From: a virus
Virus record (IMG/VR): IMGVR_UViG_3300036781_000805
Location: 1-49,424 of that record
Length of the DNA stretch: 49,424 nt
Direction: 5' to 3' (one strand)
Positions within the stretch are counted from its first letter, which is position 1, and every line of letters starts with the position of its first letter. Positions 22,824 through 31,489 of this stretch are shown here, piece by piece. A program made the position numbers and the translations under genes. Below the pieces are notes generated by a model that made no database searches, was not told where the DNA came from, and saw nothing but the letters and a program-made list of their open reading frames with translations.

Positions 22824-24199
22824 TGAATTCGCTGCGCCTCGTCGTCAACAATGCCACGCGCAACTTGGCATCGATGTTCCCCGGCTTCTTCCCGGGCGCC
22901 AAGCACGACCACTATGCGGACTTCGGCTACCCGGACGCGCTGACGTTCTCGCAGCTTTACCGGATGTTCCTGCGCAACGGGATCGCGCACGCTGGCGTCG
23001 ACAAAACTGTGGGCAAGAGCTGGTCGGATGCGCCGTTCCTGCTCGACCACGAGCGTGACGGCAGCGACGGCCAGGACGAAGAGACCACGCTCGAAAAGGA
23101 AATCCGAACCCGCTTCAGCGACCTTCGGGTGTGGCAGAAGCTGGCCGAGGTGGACCGTCGGTATCTGGTCGGTGGCTATGCTGGCGCGATCCTTCGCTTC
23201 GCCGACAGCAAGCGGTTCTCCGAGCCGGTGGACCGCGTGCCCGGTGGTCTGGATGGGCTGGTCGAGATCATCCCCGCATGGGCGGGGCAACTGACCGTCT
23301 CCGACTGGGACCTCGACGAGATGTCGGAGACCTTCGGGCAGCCGAAGATGTTCCAGTTCAACGAGGCCAATGTCCAGACCGGCAAGCAGGGCAACCGGGC
23401 AGTGACCATCCATCCCGACCGGGTCATCATCTGGTCGGCCGATGGCACGGTGAACTGCACCTCGCTACTCGAGCCCGGTTACAACGACCTGTTGACGCTG
23501 GAGAAGATCAGCGGCGCCGGTGGCGAAGGCTTCTGGAAGAACGCCAAGTCCGCGCCTGTGCTGGAGGTCGACAAGGAAGCTCGCATCGAGGACATGGCGA
23601 AGGCCATGGGCGTGCCGGTTTCCGAGATCGCCGACAAGATGAACGACCAGGTCGAGGACTGGCAGAAGGGCTTCGACAAGCTCCTGATGATCCAGGGCAT
23701 GCAGGCGAAGACGCTGGGCGTCACGCTGCCGAGCCCGGAGCACTTTTGGGCTGGGCCGCTTCAGTCGTTTGCCGCCTCGATCGGCATCCCGCTCAAGATC
23801 CTCGTGGGGTCGCAGACGGGCGAGCGCGCCAGCACCGAAGACAGCGAGGAATGGGCGCAGACCAACAACGCCCGCCGCGCCGACGTGGTGATCCCGAACA
23901 TCATGCTGTTGGTGCAGCGCCTTGAGCAGGTGGGCGTGCTGCCGGAGAGCGACTGGTTCGTCGACTGGACCGACCTCACCGAAAGCTCGATGTCCGAGAA
24001 GATCGACCGGGCGGTCAAAATGACCACCGCCAACCAGAACATGAAGGACTCGGGCGAGCTGGTGTTCACGCCTGAGGAAATCCGCGCCACGGTCAACTAC
24101 GAGCCGCTGAGCGACGACGAAAAGTATCGCGACGAGCCGACCGACGAAGACGTTGAGGATGCTCTGCCTCCGAACCCGAAGGACAAGACCAATGGCTGA
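22823..24199 (+). CDS. Portal protein (DUF1073 family)
   Basis: 458 aa, coupled to terL by TGATG. Portal features: FSQLYRMFLRNGIAHAGVDK, VGGYAGAILRF, HPDRVIIWS, the long wing helices (EDWQKGFDKLLMIQGMQAKT) and IPLKILVGSQTGERASTEDS, the conserved clip/crown-proximal motif of DUF1073 portals. C-terminus acidic. Forms the dodecameric DNA channel at one capsid vertex. Confidence 0.9.
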   Translation: MNSLRLVVNNATRNLASMFPGFFPGAKHDHYADFGYPDALTFSQLYRMFLRNGIAHAGVDKTVGKSWSDAPFLLDHERDGSDGQDEETTLEKEIRTRFSDLRVWQKLAEVDRRYLVGGYAGAILRFADSKRFSEPVDRVPGGLDGLVEIIPAWAGQLTVSDWDLDEMSETFGQPKMFQFNEANVQTGKQGNRAVTIHPDRVIIWSADGTVNCTSLLEPGYNDLLTLEKISGAGGEGFWKNAKSAPVLEVDKEARIEDMAKAMGVPVSEIADKMNDQVEDWQKGFDKLLMIQGMQAKTLGVTLPSPEHFWAGPLQSFAASIGIPLKILVGSQTGERASTEDSEEWAQTNNARRADVVIPNIMLLVQRLEQVGVLPESDWFVDWTDLTESSMSEKIDRAVKMTTANQNMKDSGELVFTPEEIRATVNYEPLSDDEKYRDEPTDEDVEDALPPNPKDKTNG

Positions 24200-24548
24200 C
24201 CAGCTTCCGAACCTTGAGGGTGATGGCGGCCGCGGCATCGAGGCCACGCCTGTTGTCATCGTCAGCACCGTGTTAGCGGCGCTCACCCTGCTCACTGCGG
24301 CGTCTGCGACCGGGGCCGGTGTAGCGTGGCCGGGCGGCGCAGGAGTGATGTTTGTCGGCGGCACCTTCGGAGGCGCCACGGCCGCGCTCCAGTGGTCCGA
24401 CGATGGCTCGACCTGGTGGGCGCTCGGAGCGGGCTACTCACTTACCGCTGCCGGCCTGATCCAATTCAACCTGCCGTCCGGCCAGATCAGAGCCTCGATC
24501 ACCGGCGGCAGCGGCGTGTCGCTCAACGCCACGGCCAAGCACGTCTAG
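24192..24548 (+). CDS. Small structural protein of unknown function, 118 aa
   Basis: Starts at 24192 inside the portal's last codons. A hydrophobic segment (VVIVSTVLAALTLLTAASAT) precedes a glycine-rich beta domain (TAALQWSDDGSTWWALGA, IQFNLPSGQIRASITGGSG). Located between portal and protease; a minor head or decoration protein is likely. Confidence 0.6.
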   Translation: MADQLPNLEGDGGRGIEATPVVIVSTVLAALTLLTAASATGAGVAWPGGAGVMFVGGTFGGATAALQWSDDGSTWWALGAGYSLTAAGLIQFNLPSGQIRASITGGSGVSLNATAKHV

Positions 24549-24577
24549 CGGCTCAGCCGCTTCGGAGAAAAATCGAC

Positions 24578-25714
24578 ATGTCGAAGACCGTCCGCGTCAA
24601 CGTGCGCGCGGTCGCCAATGTTGCTGCTGTGCGCAAGGAAAAGCGCAACGGCCGCGACGTGGTGATCGTGCCATCGGCAACCATGCCCGACGACATCGTG
24701 ATGAACGACATCAAGTACCCGGCGGGCGAGATCGCGAAGTCGTTCGCAACCCTCAACCGCACGCCGGCGCCGCTCGGTCATCCCACGATCAATGGCAAGT
24801 TCGTCTCCGCCCGTGATCCGGAAGGCATCAACATCGGCTGGATCGGCGCCTGGAACGAGAACGTCCGCCAAGAGAAGGGCAGGGTGCTCCTCGATAAAGT
24901 GATCGACGTCGAGCGCGCCAATCAGTCCGAGGGCGGCAAGGCCGTCCTGTCCGCTATCGACAAGGGCGAACCGGTGCACACCAGCACGGGCCTGCTCTGC
25001 ATGCTGGACGCCGCGAACGGCGACGTCGACCACAAGTTCTCCGCCCGCGACATCGTATTCGACCACGACGCCATCCTTCTCGACGAGGACGGCGCGGCCA
25101 CCCCTGAGCAGGGTGTCGGTATGCTGGTCAACGCCAAGGGCGAAACCGAAGACATCGAGGTCATCAACTCGTTCATCGACGATGCTGACCGCGAAATGGA
25201 TTGGGCGGTGGAATCCCTCGCCCGAGCTCTGGACCGACGCTCCAAGGCGTCGGTCATGGAGCGAATGAAGACCGCGATCCTGGAGGCCATCGGCCTTTCC
25301 GAGCGGGCACCCTCTGCAAATCGAAAGGAAGCAGACATGGCTGACGAAAAGCAGCTTACCGAGCTTTCCGCGAAGATCGACGGTCTCCCGGCGAACATCG
25401 CGAAAGCTATCTCCGACGGCATCGCGTCCGCCGTCGGCACGGCCGTCTCCAATGCGGTAAAGCCGCTGGTCGACGCCCAGAACACCGTCATCGCCAACCA
25501 GAAGGCGAAGGACGATGCCGACCACGCCGAACTGGTCACCAAGGTGGTGAAGGCCAATCTTCTCGACGAGGAGACCGCCAAGGCGACCCCGCTCAATACG
25601 CTCCGCAAGCTCGCCGAGAAGGCGAAGCCCGGTAGCGCGGCGGCGATCAACGGCGCGAGTGCGAAGGAGGGCGACAAGCCCGGCTTCAAGCTCCCCAAGG
25701 GCGAGGAGAAGTAA
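24578..25714 (+). CDS. Prohead protease with C-terminal scaffold domain (DUF2213-like)
   Basis: 378 aa. N-terminal half (VVIVPSATMPDDIVMNDIKY, NRTPAPLGHPTINGKFVSAR, GEPVHTSTGLLC) matches DUF2213 head maturation proteases: a conserved GHP histidine and the HTSTG serine as likely catalytic residues. The C-terminal part after residue 253 is helical and alanine-rich, typical scaffold. An internal start at 25337 can yield the scaffold alone. Confidence 0.8.
   Translation: MSKTVRVNVRAVANVAAVRKEKRNGRDVVIVPSATMPDDIVMNDIKYPAGEIAKSFATLNRTPAPLGHPTINGKFVSARDPEGINIGWIGAWNENVRQEKGRVLLDKVIDVERANQSEGGKAVLSAIDKGEPVHTSTGLLCMLDAANGDVDHKFSARDIVFDHDAILLDEDGAATPEQGVGMLVNAKGETEDIEVINSFIDDADREMDWAVESLARALDRRSKASVMERMKTAILEAIGLSERAPSANRKEADMADEKQLTELSAKIDGLPANIAKAISDGIASAVGTAVSNAVKPLVDAQNTVIANQKAKDDADHAELVTKVVKANLLDEETAKATPLNTLRKLAEKAKPGSAAAINGASAKEGDKPGFKLPKGEEK
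25337..25714 (+). CDS. Nested in-frame scaffold protein
   Basis: 125 aa made from an in-frame ATG within the protease gene. AAAGGAAG lies seven bases upstream of this ATG, an excellent ribosome-binding site inside a coding region. The product (ADEKQLTELSAKIDGLPANI, then ANQKAKDDADHAELVTKVVK) is a helical, acidic assembly scaffold. This parallels the lambda C/Nu3 nested pair. Confidence 0.65.
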   Translation: MADEKQLTELSAKIDGLPANIAKAISDGIASAVGTAVSNAVKPLVDAQNTVIANQKAKDDADHAELVTKVVKANLLDEETAKATPLNTLRKLAEKAKPGSAAAINGASAKEGDKPGFKLPKGEEK

Positions 25715-25717
25715 GCC

Positions 25718-26179
25718 ATGGCCCGCTTCAACAAGATTTTCCTCGGCCCGGTCGACAAGCTCAAGCCGCAGGTGCGCGAACTGCTCGCCTCGGCCGCGCT
25801 CAAGCCGGGCCGCATCGCGGTGATCAGCACCGGCAAGTGGGCGCTCGCCGCGGCCACCACGATCGGCAAGGTCTGGCTGATCCAGGACAACTACCTTGCC
25901 ATGAAGGGCACGGATGATGACTGGGCGCAGGACTCGATGGCGATCGGCATCGAGATGCAGGACGACGAGCTCTACGCCGCCCGCATCGCCAATGGTGTGA
26001 ACGTCACTGCCGTCGGCACGGCGCTCACCCCGGGTGCCACCGGCACGCTGGCCATCGCGTCCACCGGCGATCTCATCGTCGCCTATGCGGACGAAGTCTA
26101 CAACAACAGCTCCGGCTCCGAGCAGCTCATCCGTGTCCGCGCCGCGGGCTCGCAGAGCTACCTCTCGGCCGCGTCGTAA
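25718..26179 (+). CDS. Head decoration protein candidate
   Basis: 153 aa between scaffold and major capsid gene, the standard place for a capsid decoration protein. Beta-rich: RIAVISTGKWALAAATTIGK, ALTPGATGTLAIASTGDLIV, SEQLIRVRAAGS. The latter two resemble the decoration beta-barrel in which the propeptide is followed by ATG/DLIVAYAxE. Confidence 0.7.
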   Translation: MARFNKIFLGPVDKLKPQVRELLASAALKPGRIAVISTGKWALAAATTIGKVWLIQDNYLAMKGTDDDWAQDSMAIGIEMQDDELYAARIANGVNVTAVGTALTPGATGTLAIASTGDLIVAYADEVYNNSSGSEQLIRVRAAGSQSYLSAAS

Positions 26180-26191
26180 GGAGAACGCGAC

Positions 26192-27265
26192 ATGCGCTAT
26201 TTCGACGAACAGCTCGTCGCCAACTCCCGTCCCCACACCGCGTGGTGGAACGAGATTTCGGCGGTCCGCGAGCACTTCCACCGCACCGAAGAAAGCCACG
26301 CCCTGCTCATGGGCGAGGCCATGGGACGCACCAACGTGGCGGCGGTGCTGCCGCGCGACGCGTGGCTGGACCTCGACGGCATTACCCGCCGAGTGATGCG
26401 CAACGACGAAGGTCAGGTCTTCATGGCCGACCTGATGCCGCTGGCGAAGCCCGTGAACATCGGGAAGCTGGTCCACCTCACCCGCGTGTCGAGCGACGCC
26501 GGGCAGGTGGTCCGCTCGATGAGCGGGCAGGTGCCGGTCGGCATGGACAAGGTCACCTACGACTATCGTGGTGCTCCCGTCCCGATCTTCTCTTCGGCCT
26601 ATGGGCGCGAGTGGCGGGAATGGAACACCCTGCAGAGCGAGAACTTCGATGCTCTGTCGGACGACCAGGAAGCCATCACCGCCAAGATCCGGCGCAACAT
26701 GGCGCAGTACGCTCTCGACGGCGATGCCAGCATCGTGTTCCAGGGCTACGCCGGCACCGGCATCCGTACCTCGACGCTGTCCAAGGTCATCAATCTCGGC
26801 ACGGCGGGCGGCGGCGCCAACATCGACCTGACGGCAATCGCCACCACGTCCGATGCCATCGACGCCTTCTTCACCCAGACCTTGGGTGCGATGCTCGATG
26901 CGAACCTGATCACCGGCAAGGTCAATCTCTACATCTCGCCGGAGATCGGCCGGAACCTCGACCGCTCCTATTCGGGTTCGTCGGGCTTCAAGGGCGGCAC
27001 GCTGCTGGCCTATCTGCTCACCAATCGCCGCATCAACAAGATCGCGGTGACCTATGAGCTGAGCGGCAATGCGTTCTTCGGCTTCGTGCCGAGTGCCGAC
27101 TATATCCGCCCCCTGGTCGGCATGGCGGTGAACACCACGGCGATGACCCGCCTCAACCCCACGGACAACTACCAGTTCCTGGTGATGGGTGCGATGGGCA
27201 TCGATATCCGAGCCGACATCAACGGCAAGGCCGGCGTGTTCTACACGACCGATCTCGATAGCTGA
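26192..27265 (+). CDS. Major capsid protein
   Basis: 357 aa, HK97-fold class by context and size. Begins MRYFDEQLVANSRPHTAWWN. Conserved features include PVGMDKVTYDYRGAPVPIFS, a YALDGDASIVFQGYAGTGIR loop, GKVNLYISPEIGRNLDRSYS and a C-terminal YQFLVMGAMGIDIRADINGK. AAGGAGAACGCGAC precedes the ATG, a strong ribosome site for an abundant protein. A hairpin follows the gene. Confidence 0.9.
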   Translation: MRYFDEQLVANSRPHTAWWNEISAVREHFHRTEESHALLMGEAMGRTNVAAVLPRDAWLDLDGITRRVMRNDEGQVFMADLMPLAKPVNIGKLVHLTRVSSDAGQVVRSMSGQVPVGMDKVTYDYRGAPVPIFSSAYGREWREWNTLQSENFDALSDDQEAITAKIRRNMAQYALDGDASIVFQGYAGTGIRTSTLSKVINLGTAGGGANIDLTAIATTSDAIDAFFTQTLGAMLDANLITGKVNLYISPEIGRNLDRSYSGSSGFKGGTLLAYLLTNRRINKIAVTYELSGNAFFGFVPSADYIRPLVGMAVNTTAMTRLNPTDNYQFLVMGAMGIDIRADINGKAGVFYTTDLDS

Positions 27266-27288
27266 TCTCCAGCATAGCGATCTCTGTG

Positions 27289-27312
27289 ACGGGCCGGTTC
27301 GCCGGCCCGTTT
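27289..27312 (+). terminator. Hairpin after the capsid gene (attenuator or RNA stabiliser)
   Basis: ACGGGCCGG-TTCG-CCGGCCCGT, a perfect 9-bp stem with a UUCG tetraloop, followed by only TTGG. It probably works as a partial terminator or protects the capsid mRNA 3' end, raising capsid levels over downstream genes. Confidence 0.6.
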
Positions 27313-27344
27313 GGTGAGACCGTCCCCAAACAGAGGAGCGCAGC

Positions 27345-27623
27345 ATGCGCATCAAGATCACGAAGCCTGGCATCCACGCCTCCAATGGCACCGAGATCGC
27401 CGTCGGCACCGAACTCACCGTCAAGACCGAGCCAACCGGCTGGGCGGGCAGGTACGAAGTTATCTCGGGCTCGACGGCCGACAAGACGCCGGTCATCAAT
27501 GAGGCGGATATCGACGCCATGACCGTCGACCAGCTCAAGGAATTCCTCGTCGGCAAGAACGTCACCCTCAAGGGCGATGAGAAGAAGCCGGACCTCGTCA
27601 CGCTGGCGAAGGCGACGCTCTAG
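27345..27623 (+). CDS. Small head-tail region protein with SAP-like C-terminus, 92 aa
   Basis: N-terminal beta part (MRIKITKPGIHASNGTEIAV, TVKTEPTGWAGRYEVIS) and C-terminal helix pair AMTVDQLKEFLVGKNVTLKG, DEKKPDLVTLAKATL resembling a SAP/LEM-like helix-extension-helix DNA-binding unit, often found in phage head completion proteins. Preceded by GAGGAG ten bases before the ATG. Confidence 0.6.
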   Translation: MRIKITKPGIHASNGTEIAVGTELTVKTEPTGWAGRYEVISGSTADKTPVINEADIDAMTVDQLKEFLVGKNVTLKGDEKKPDLVTLAKATL

Positions 27624-27625
27624 CC

Positions 27626-28132
27626 ATGGCGGGCTACGGCGCCGACGACAGCTTTGCCGATTGGCTTGAGGCCAACGGCATCGTGCTGCCCGACGATGCG
27701 CCCGCGCCGGCTGTGCTGCGCCAGAAGGGCAGCGCCTATACCGACGCGACGTATGGCGCTCGCTTCAAGGGTGAACCCACCGGCGGCTTCGCGCAGGAAC
27801 GCGCGTGGCCCCGCACCGGTGCTCGGGTCGGCGGCTCGGTCGTGCCCTCCGACGTCGTGCCGCAGGCCGTCATCGAGGCGTCCTACCTCGCCGCGGTGCA
27901 GGTGGCGAGCGACCCGGCCAGCCTGTCCGGCGTGTCGTCGGATGCCGAGCGCATCAAGAGCCTCAAGGCTGGCAGCGCAGCTATCGAATATCAGGATGCC
28001 ACGCAGGTCGCGTCCAGCGACCCGTTCGCGCCGTCAGCCGCAACTCCGACCCTGTCTCTCGTCGACGGCATGCTGGCGCCGTACCTGATCGTCTATGTGC
28101 CCGGCCTCAGCATCCTGTCCGTCGGCTGCTAG
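27626..28132 (+). CDS. DnaT-like head-tail connector protein
   Basis: 168 aa. Family features: VLRQKGSAYTDATYGARFKG, ERAWPRTGARVGGSVVPSDV, VPQAVIEASYLAAVQVASDP, then IKSLKAGSAAIEYQ. This is the phage DnaT-like ssDNA-binding family that occupies the head-completion (adaptor) slot after the capsid gene. Expected role: ring below the portal. Confidence 0.8.
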   Translation: MAGYGADDSFADWLEANGIVLPDDAPAPAVLRQKGSAYTDATYGARFKGEPTGGFAQERAWPRTGARVGGSVVPSDVVPQAVIEASYLAAVQVASDPASLSGVSSDAERIKSLKAGSAAIEYQDATQVASSDPFAPSAATPTLSLVDGMLAPYLIVYVPGLSILSVGC

Positions 28133-29161
28133 ATGCTCAAGCGCCTTACTCCCGCCGAGCAGATCGGCATCCTGCTGGACCAGTATTCGGCAGCGATCCG
28201 CACCGCGTTCCTCAAGGCGATCGCCGACATCAAGTCGACCGTCGTGTTGCAGTCCATCGTCGACAAGCTGGTGCAGAACGACATAGAGGGCGCCATCATG
28301 GCGCTGAACATCGAAGCACCTGCCTTCAACGGCATGCTCGACGAGATCGCCAAGGCCTTCAGCGGCGGCGGGCAGGGTACAATCGACACGCTGCCGTCCA
28401 TCATTGGTCCTGACGGTTACCGCCTGGCGCTGCGCTTCGATGTGCACGACCAGGTCGCCGAACAGTGGCTGAAGTCGCATTCCTCGGCGCTGGTGACCAA
28501 CATCGTCTCCGACCAGGTCGTGGCTCTCCGCGAGACCATGTCGGCCGGCATGGTGCAGTTGCAGCACCCGCGCGCGATCGCGCTCGACATCGTGGGGCGA
28601 AAGAGCCGCGTCACCGGGCAGCGAGAGGGCGGCATCATCGGGCTCACGGCGCCCCAGGCGCGCGCCGTGCTCAACTATCGCACCGAGCTGCAGACCGGGT
28701 CGCTGGCGGCGCTGGAACGGGCAGGGCGCGACAAGCGCTTCGACAAGACCGTGCGGGCTGCCGCGGAGGCCGGGAAGCCGGTCCCGGCAGAGACTTTGGG
28801 CAGGATGGTCACGGCCTATGAGGCCAAGGCGATGAAGCTGCGTGGCGAGACTATCGGTCGAACCGAGACAGCCGCGGCGCTGGGCGCATCGTCGGAAGAG
28901 GCCATGCGGCAGAACATCGCCAAGGGCTACATTCCGGCCGAGCTCGTCGATATGGTCTGGCACACAAACATGGACGGTCGCGAGCGCGAAAGCCACGCTG
29001 CCATGAATGGGCAAGTTATCGGCTGGGGTAGTAATTTCGTCAGCGGGCATGGCAACCAGTTGCGCTACCCGGGCGATCCAGCGGCGCCTATATCCGAGAT
29101 CGCGAACTGCAGGTGCACTCGCACCTTCAGCATCCGGAAGAAGCCGAAGGTGGTGCATTGA
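28133..29161 (+). CDS. Minor head protein (Mu F / SPP1 gp7-like)
   Basis: 342 aa. The C-terminal domain has the head morphogenesis motif: LRGETIGRTETAAALGASSE, VDMVWHTNMDGRERESHAAM, NGQVIGW and PISEIANCRCTRTFSI (the conserved NCRC). N-terminal helical part. Normally encoded near the portal; here it follows the connector. It may be injected or assist DNA ejection. Confidence 0.85.
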   Translation: MLKRLTPAEQIGILLDQYSAAIRTAFLKAIADIKSTVVLQSIVDKLVQNDIEGAIMALNIEAPAFNGMLDEIAKAFSGGGQGTIDTLPSIIGPDGYRLALRFDVHDQVAEQWLKSHSSALVTNIVSDQVVALRETMSAGMVQLQHPRAIALDIVGRKSRVTGQREGGIIGLTAPQARAVLNYRTELQTGSLAALERAGRDKRFDKTVRAAAEAGKPVPAETLGRMVTAYEAKAMKLRGETIGRTETAAALGASSEEAMRQNIAKGYIPAELVDMVWHTNMDGRERESHAAMNGQVIGWGSNFVSGHGNQLRYPGDPAAPISEIANCRCTRTFSIRKKPKVVH

Positions 29162-29520
29162 CCAGCTTTCTCGAGGGCAAGCTCGCTGCAGCGTTGGCGA
29201 AGGGCTTCAACGGCAAGCTGATGCCCGTCATCCTGCGCAAGGTGGTGACGTCGGGCAGGGACGCCCATGGCGACCCGATCACCACGACCCAGGACTTCGC
29301 CGGGCAGGGTTTCCCCGACAGCTACAGCGCCATCGTCATGGCGGCTGCGGGCATTCCGGCGACCGACAGCAAGATCATACTCATCGCCGGCCTGACGGCG
29401 GCAGAGCCCGCCGTCGGCGACAAGGTGCTGGTGCGGCTGAACTGGTTCCAGATTCGCAACGTGGTCGTAGACCCGGCGCGCGCGACGTTCGAATGCCAAT
29501 GCTTCAAGGTGGACCAATGA
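29158..29520 (+). CDS. Head closure / stopper-type protein candidate, 120 aa
   Basis: TTG start at 29158 overlapping the previous stop; no ATG fits. Beta-rich: LMPVILRKVVTSGRDAHGDP, AGQGFPDSYSAI, GDKVLVRLNWFQIRNVVVDP and ATFECQCFKVDQ, the pattern of head-closure proteins in siphoviruses. Confidence 0.65.
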   Translation: MTSFLEGKLAAALAKGFNGKLMPVILRKVVTSGRDAHGDPITTTQDFAGQGFPDSYSAIVMAAAGIPATDSKIILIAGLTAAEPAVGDKVLVRLNWFQIRNVVVDPARATFECQCFKVDQ

Positions 29521-29906
29521 CCGTCGAGTGGCATGGCGACAAGATCATCGCGCTCGCTCGCGGCGGCGTTGTGCGCGGGCTAGTGCGCGGCGTGGAGAGC
29601 ATCCGCGAGGAAGCGGTCTCGCTGATCACCACCGGCCCGAAGACCGGACGCATCTACGGCAACCACCAAGCCTCGGCCCCGGGTGAGAGCCCGGCCGGCG
29701 ATACCGGCGATCTCGCCCGCAGGATCGGGACCGAAGTCGATCCTGCGACGTTGACCGGATCGATTACCTTCAGCTCGACGCACGCCCGACCGCTGGAATA
29801 CGGCACCGCAAGGATGGCGCCGCGGCCCTTCGCTCGGGTGGCGCTGGCGCATCGGGAGGCCGAGATCGCCGCCGACATCGCCGACGAGGTTGGGAGCGCG
29901 TTCTGA
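29517..29906 (+). CDS. HK97 gp10-like neck/tail-completion protein
   Basis: 129 aa starting MTVEWHGDKIIALARGGVVR. The central KTGRIYGNHQASAPGESPAG followed by DLARRI, then TARMAPRPFARVALAHREAE, is the hallmark of HK97 gp10 family proteins (GxxHxASAPGExPxxDTG; RPFLRPAL). Coupled to both neighbours by overlaps. Confidence 0.85.
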   Translation: MTVEWHGDKIIALARGGVVRGLVRGVESIREEAVSLITTGPKTGRIYGNHQASAPGESPAGDTGDLARRIGTEVDPATLTGSITFSSTHARPLEYGTARMAPRPFARVALAHREAEIAADIADEVGSAF

Positions 29907-30340
29907 TGGCGTCGCCGAACCTCGCAGACCCGATCTATGATGCGCTCCGGCTGAACAGCCCGGTCGCCTCGGTGCTGTCGGTCTATGAGGCTGCGCCAGC
30001 CATCTTCACGCGCCGGCCGGTACCGGCGAAGGCGAAGTACCCGATGATCGTCTGCGCCGGCGACGTCACCCGCGTCGATCAGGATTTACTGGTCGATGAG
30101 ATGCCCCGGATCATCCGCGATATCTCTATCTTCGGGCAGAACGATACGACAGCTCACTACCGCGCCATCGAAAGCCTCGGGCTGATGGTCCGCGACCTGT
30201 TCCACCGGAAGCCGGCCAGCATCATCGTCCCGGGCTGGACCGTCCTCGACATCATCGCCCAAGGCCCAATCGTCGGGCCCACTGACGACGACACCACCGT
30301 GCACCGGCTGGTCACCCTGACCGTGCGCCTCTCGAACTAA
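29906..30340 (+). CDS. Tail terminator (DUF3168-like) protein
   Basis: 144 aa: ADPIYDALRLNSPVASVLSV, IFTRRPVPAKAKYPMIVCAG, RIIRDISIFGQNDTTAHYRA, HRLVTLTVRLSN. This is the pattern of small tail terminator/completion proteins encoded just before the major tail gene, where they cap the tail tube. Confidence 0.8.
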   Translation: MASPNLADPIYDALRLNSPVASVLSVYEAAPAIFTRRPVPAKAKYPMIVCAGDVTRVDQDLLVDEMPRIIRDISIFGQNDTTAHYRAIESLGLMVRDLFHRKPASIIVPGWTVLDIIAQGPIVGPTDDDTTVHRLVTLTVRLSN

Positions 30341-30364
30341 ATCCCAACATCGCAGGAGACCATC

Positions 30365-31123
30365 ATGGCGAAAAAGTACACGCTCGCCGGCACCGTCGTG
30401 TCGATCGGCACGACCGCCGATATCGACTTCACCACTGACGAGTCGGCGCTGACCGCCTTCGCCGCTGATACCTACACCCGCATCGGCGGGACGGAGACCA
30501 TCAGCGACTTCGGCGACACCGCCTCCGACGTGACCTTCACCGGCCTCGAGGATAGCCGGACCGAGCACCTCAAGGGCTCGACGGACGGCGGCAGCATCGA
30601 AATCACCTGCGCCGACGACACGACCGATGCCGGCCAGATCGCTGTGTTGGCCGCGGCCTCGCCGACCGACCAAGGCGAGTACAACATCAAGCTCGAGTAC
30701 CAGAACGGCGATACCGGCTATCTCAAGGGCCCGATCATGGGCTTCAGTCGCGTGAACGGCACTGGCCCCAACAACGTCGCCAAGCGCAAGTTCTCGATCG
30801 GCAACAACCACGGCGAAAAGCTGGCCCTCGCCGCCGGCGCCGGAACCGCTCCGGCCTTCACTTCGGCTCCGACCATCAGTGGCACCGCCACGGTCGGGCA
30901 GACGCTCACGGCCGCCACGGGCACCGTCACCGGCACGCCGACGCCCGGCAAGACCTGGCAGTGGTACCGCGATGGCCTCGCCATCCCGGGCGCCACCGGC
31001 ACGACGTATCTGCTCGTTTCCGGTGATCTCGCCAAGGCCATCACCGTCGAGGAAACCGCCACCAATTCGGCCGGCGTTGCACGGGCCATTTCCGAGCCCA
31101 CCGACGACGTGGCCGGCGCGTAA
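30365..31123 (+). CDS. Major tail tube protein with C-terminal Ig-like domain
   Basis: 252 aa. Residues 1-155 are the tail-tube domain (IGTTADIDFTTDES, DTASDVTFTGLEDSRTEHLK, DQGEYNIKLEYQNGDTGYLK). Residues about 160-250 form an Ig-like domain: SAPTISGTATVGQTLTAATG, KTWQWYRDGLAIPGATGTTY, ITVEETATNSAGVA. Such Ig domains decorate the tail surface and may bind carbohydrates on cells. Preceded by CGCAGGAGACC. Confidence 0.85.
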   Translation: MAKKYTLAGTVVSIGTTADIDFTTDESALTAFAADTYTRIGGTETISDFGDTASDVTFTGLEDSRTEHLKGSTDGGSIEITCADDTTDAGQIAVLAAASPTDQGEYNIKLEYQNGDTGYLKGPIMGFSRVNGTGPNNVAKRKFSIGNNHGEKLALAAGAGTAPAFTSAPTISGTATVGQTLTAATGTVTGTPTPGKTWQWYRDGLAIPGATGTTYLLVSGDLAKAITVEETATNSAGVARAISEPTDDVAGA

Positions 31124-31135
31124 GGGATCAGGCAC

Positions 31136-31489
31136 ATGACCACCGCAATGGACGTGAAGAACGCTCGCGTCATTATCGAGCTCGACGGCGAGGAGGTGAC
31201 CCTCATCCCCTCGCCGGACGCCATCATTTCGCTGTCGGCGAAATACGACGGCTTCGCTCCGCTCGTCGGCGCGCTTCAACGCCTCAATGTGCAAGCCGCC
31301 ATCGATGTGGTGACCGTCGGCGCCGGCGTGAAGGACAAGGCGGCCAAGGCCATGCAGGCTCAGGTCGTCACCGAGGGTGTCGTCACCCTGATGCCGAAGC
31401 TCATCGAGTTCGTCATGGTGCTGTCCAACGGCGGCAAGCCGCTGACGGAGCCGACGGAAGGCGAGGGCACCGAAGACCCTTCTCGCTGA
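31136..31489 (+). CDS. Tail assembly chaperone (GTA gp10-like, TAC_11)
   Basis: 117 aa. RVIIELDGEEVTLIPSPDAI followed by helical segments and PKLIEFVMVLSNGGKP is the gene-transfer-agent type tail chaperone. It should coat the tape measure during tail assembly. The reading frame of the following 69-residue segment opens exactly at its stop, in the -1 frame. Confidence 0.75.
   Translation: MTTAMDVKNARVIIELDGEEVTLIPSPDAIISLSAKYDGFAPLVGALQRLNVQAAIDVVTVGAGVKDKAAKAMQAQVVTEGVVTLMPKLIEFVMVLSNGGKPLTEPTEGEGTEDPSR

Noticed and set aside
22823-24199. Portal gene could be labelled an anti-CBASS (Acb1) protein because DUF1073 proteins are sometimes annotated that way
   Set aside because: The sequence is a full-length portal (458 aa, portal-type motifs, coupled to the terminase) and I see no paired HxT/HxS 2H-phosphoesterase motifs.
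24545-27601. A 1018-aa open frame on the minus strand across protease, decoration and capsid genes
   Set aside because: It is the shadow of well-supported rightward structural genes in GC-rich DNA; composition (R, H, G, D, V rich) is artificial and has no family pattern.
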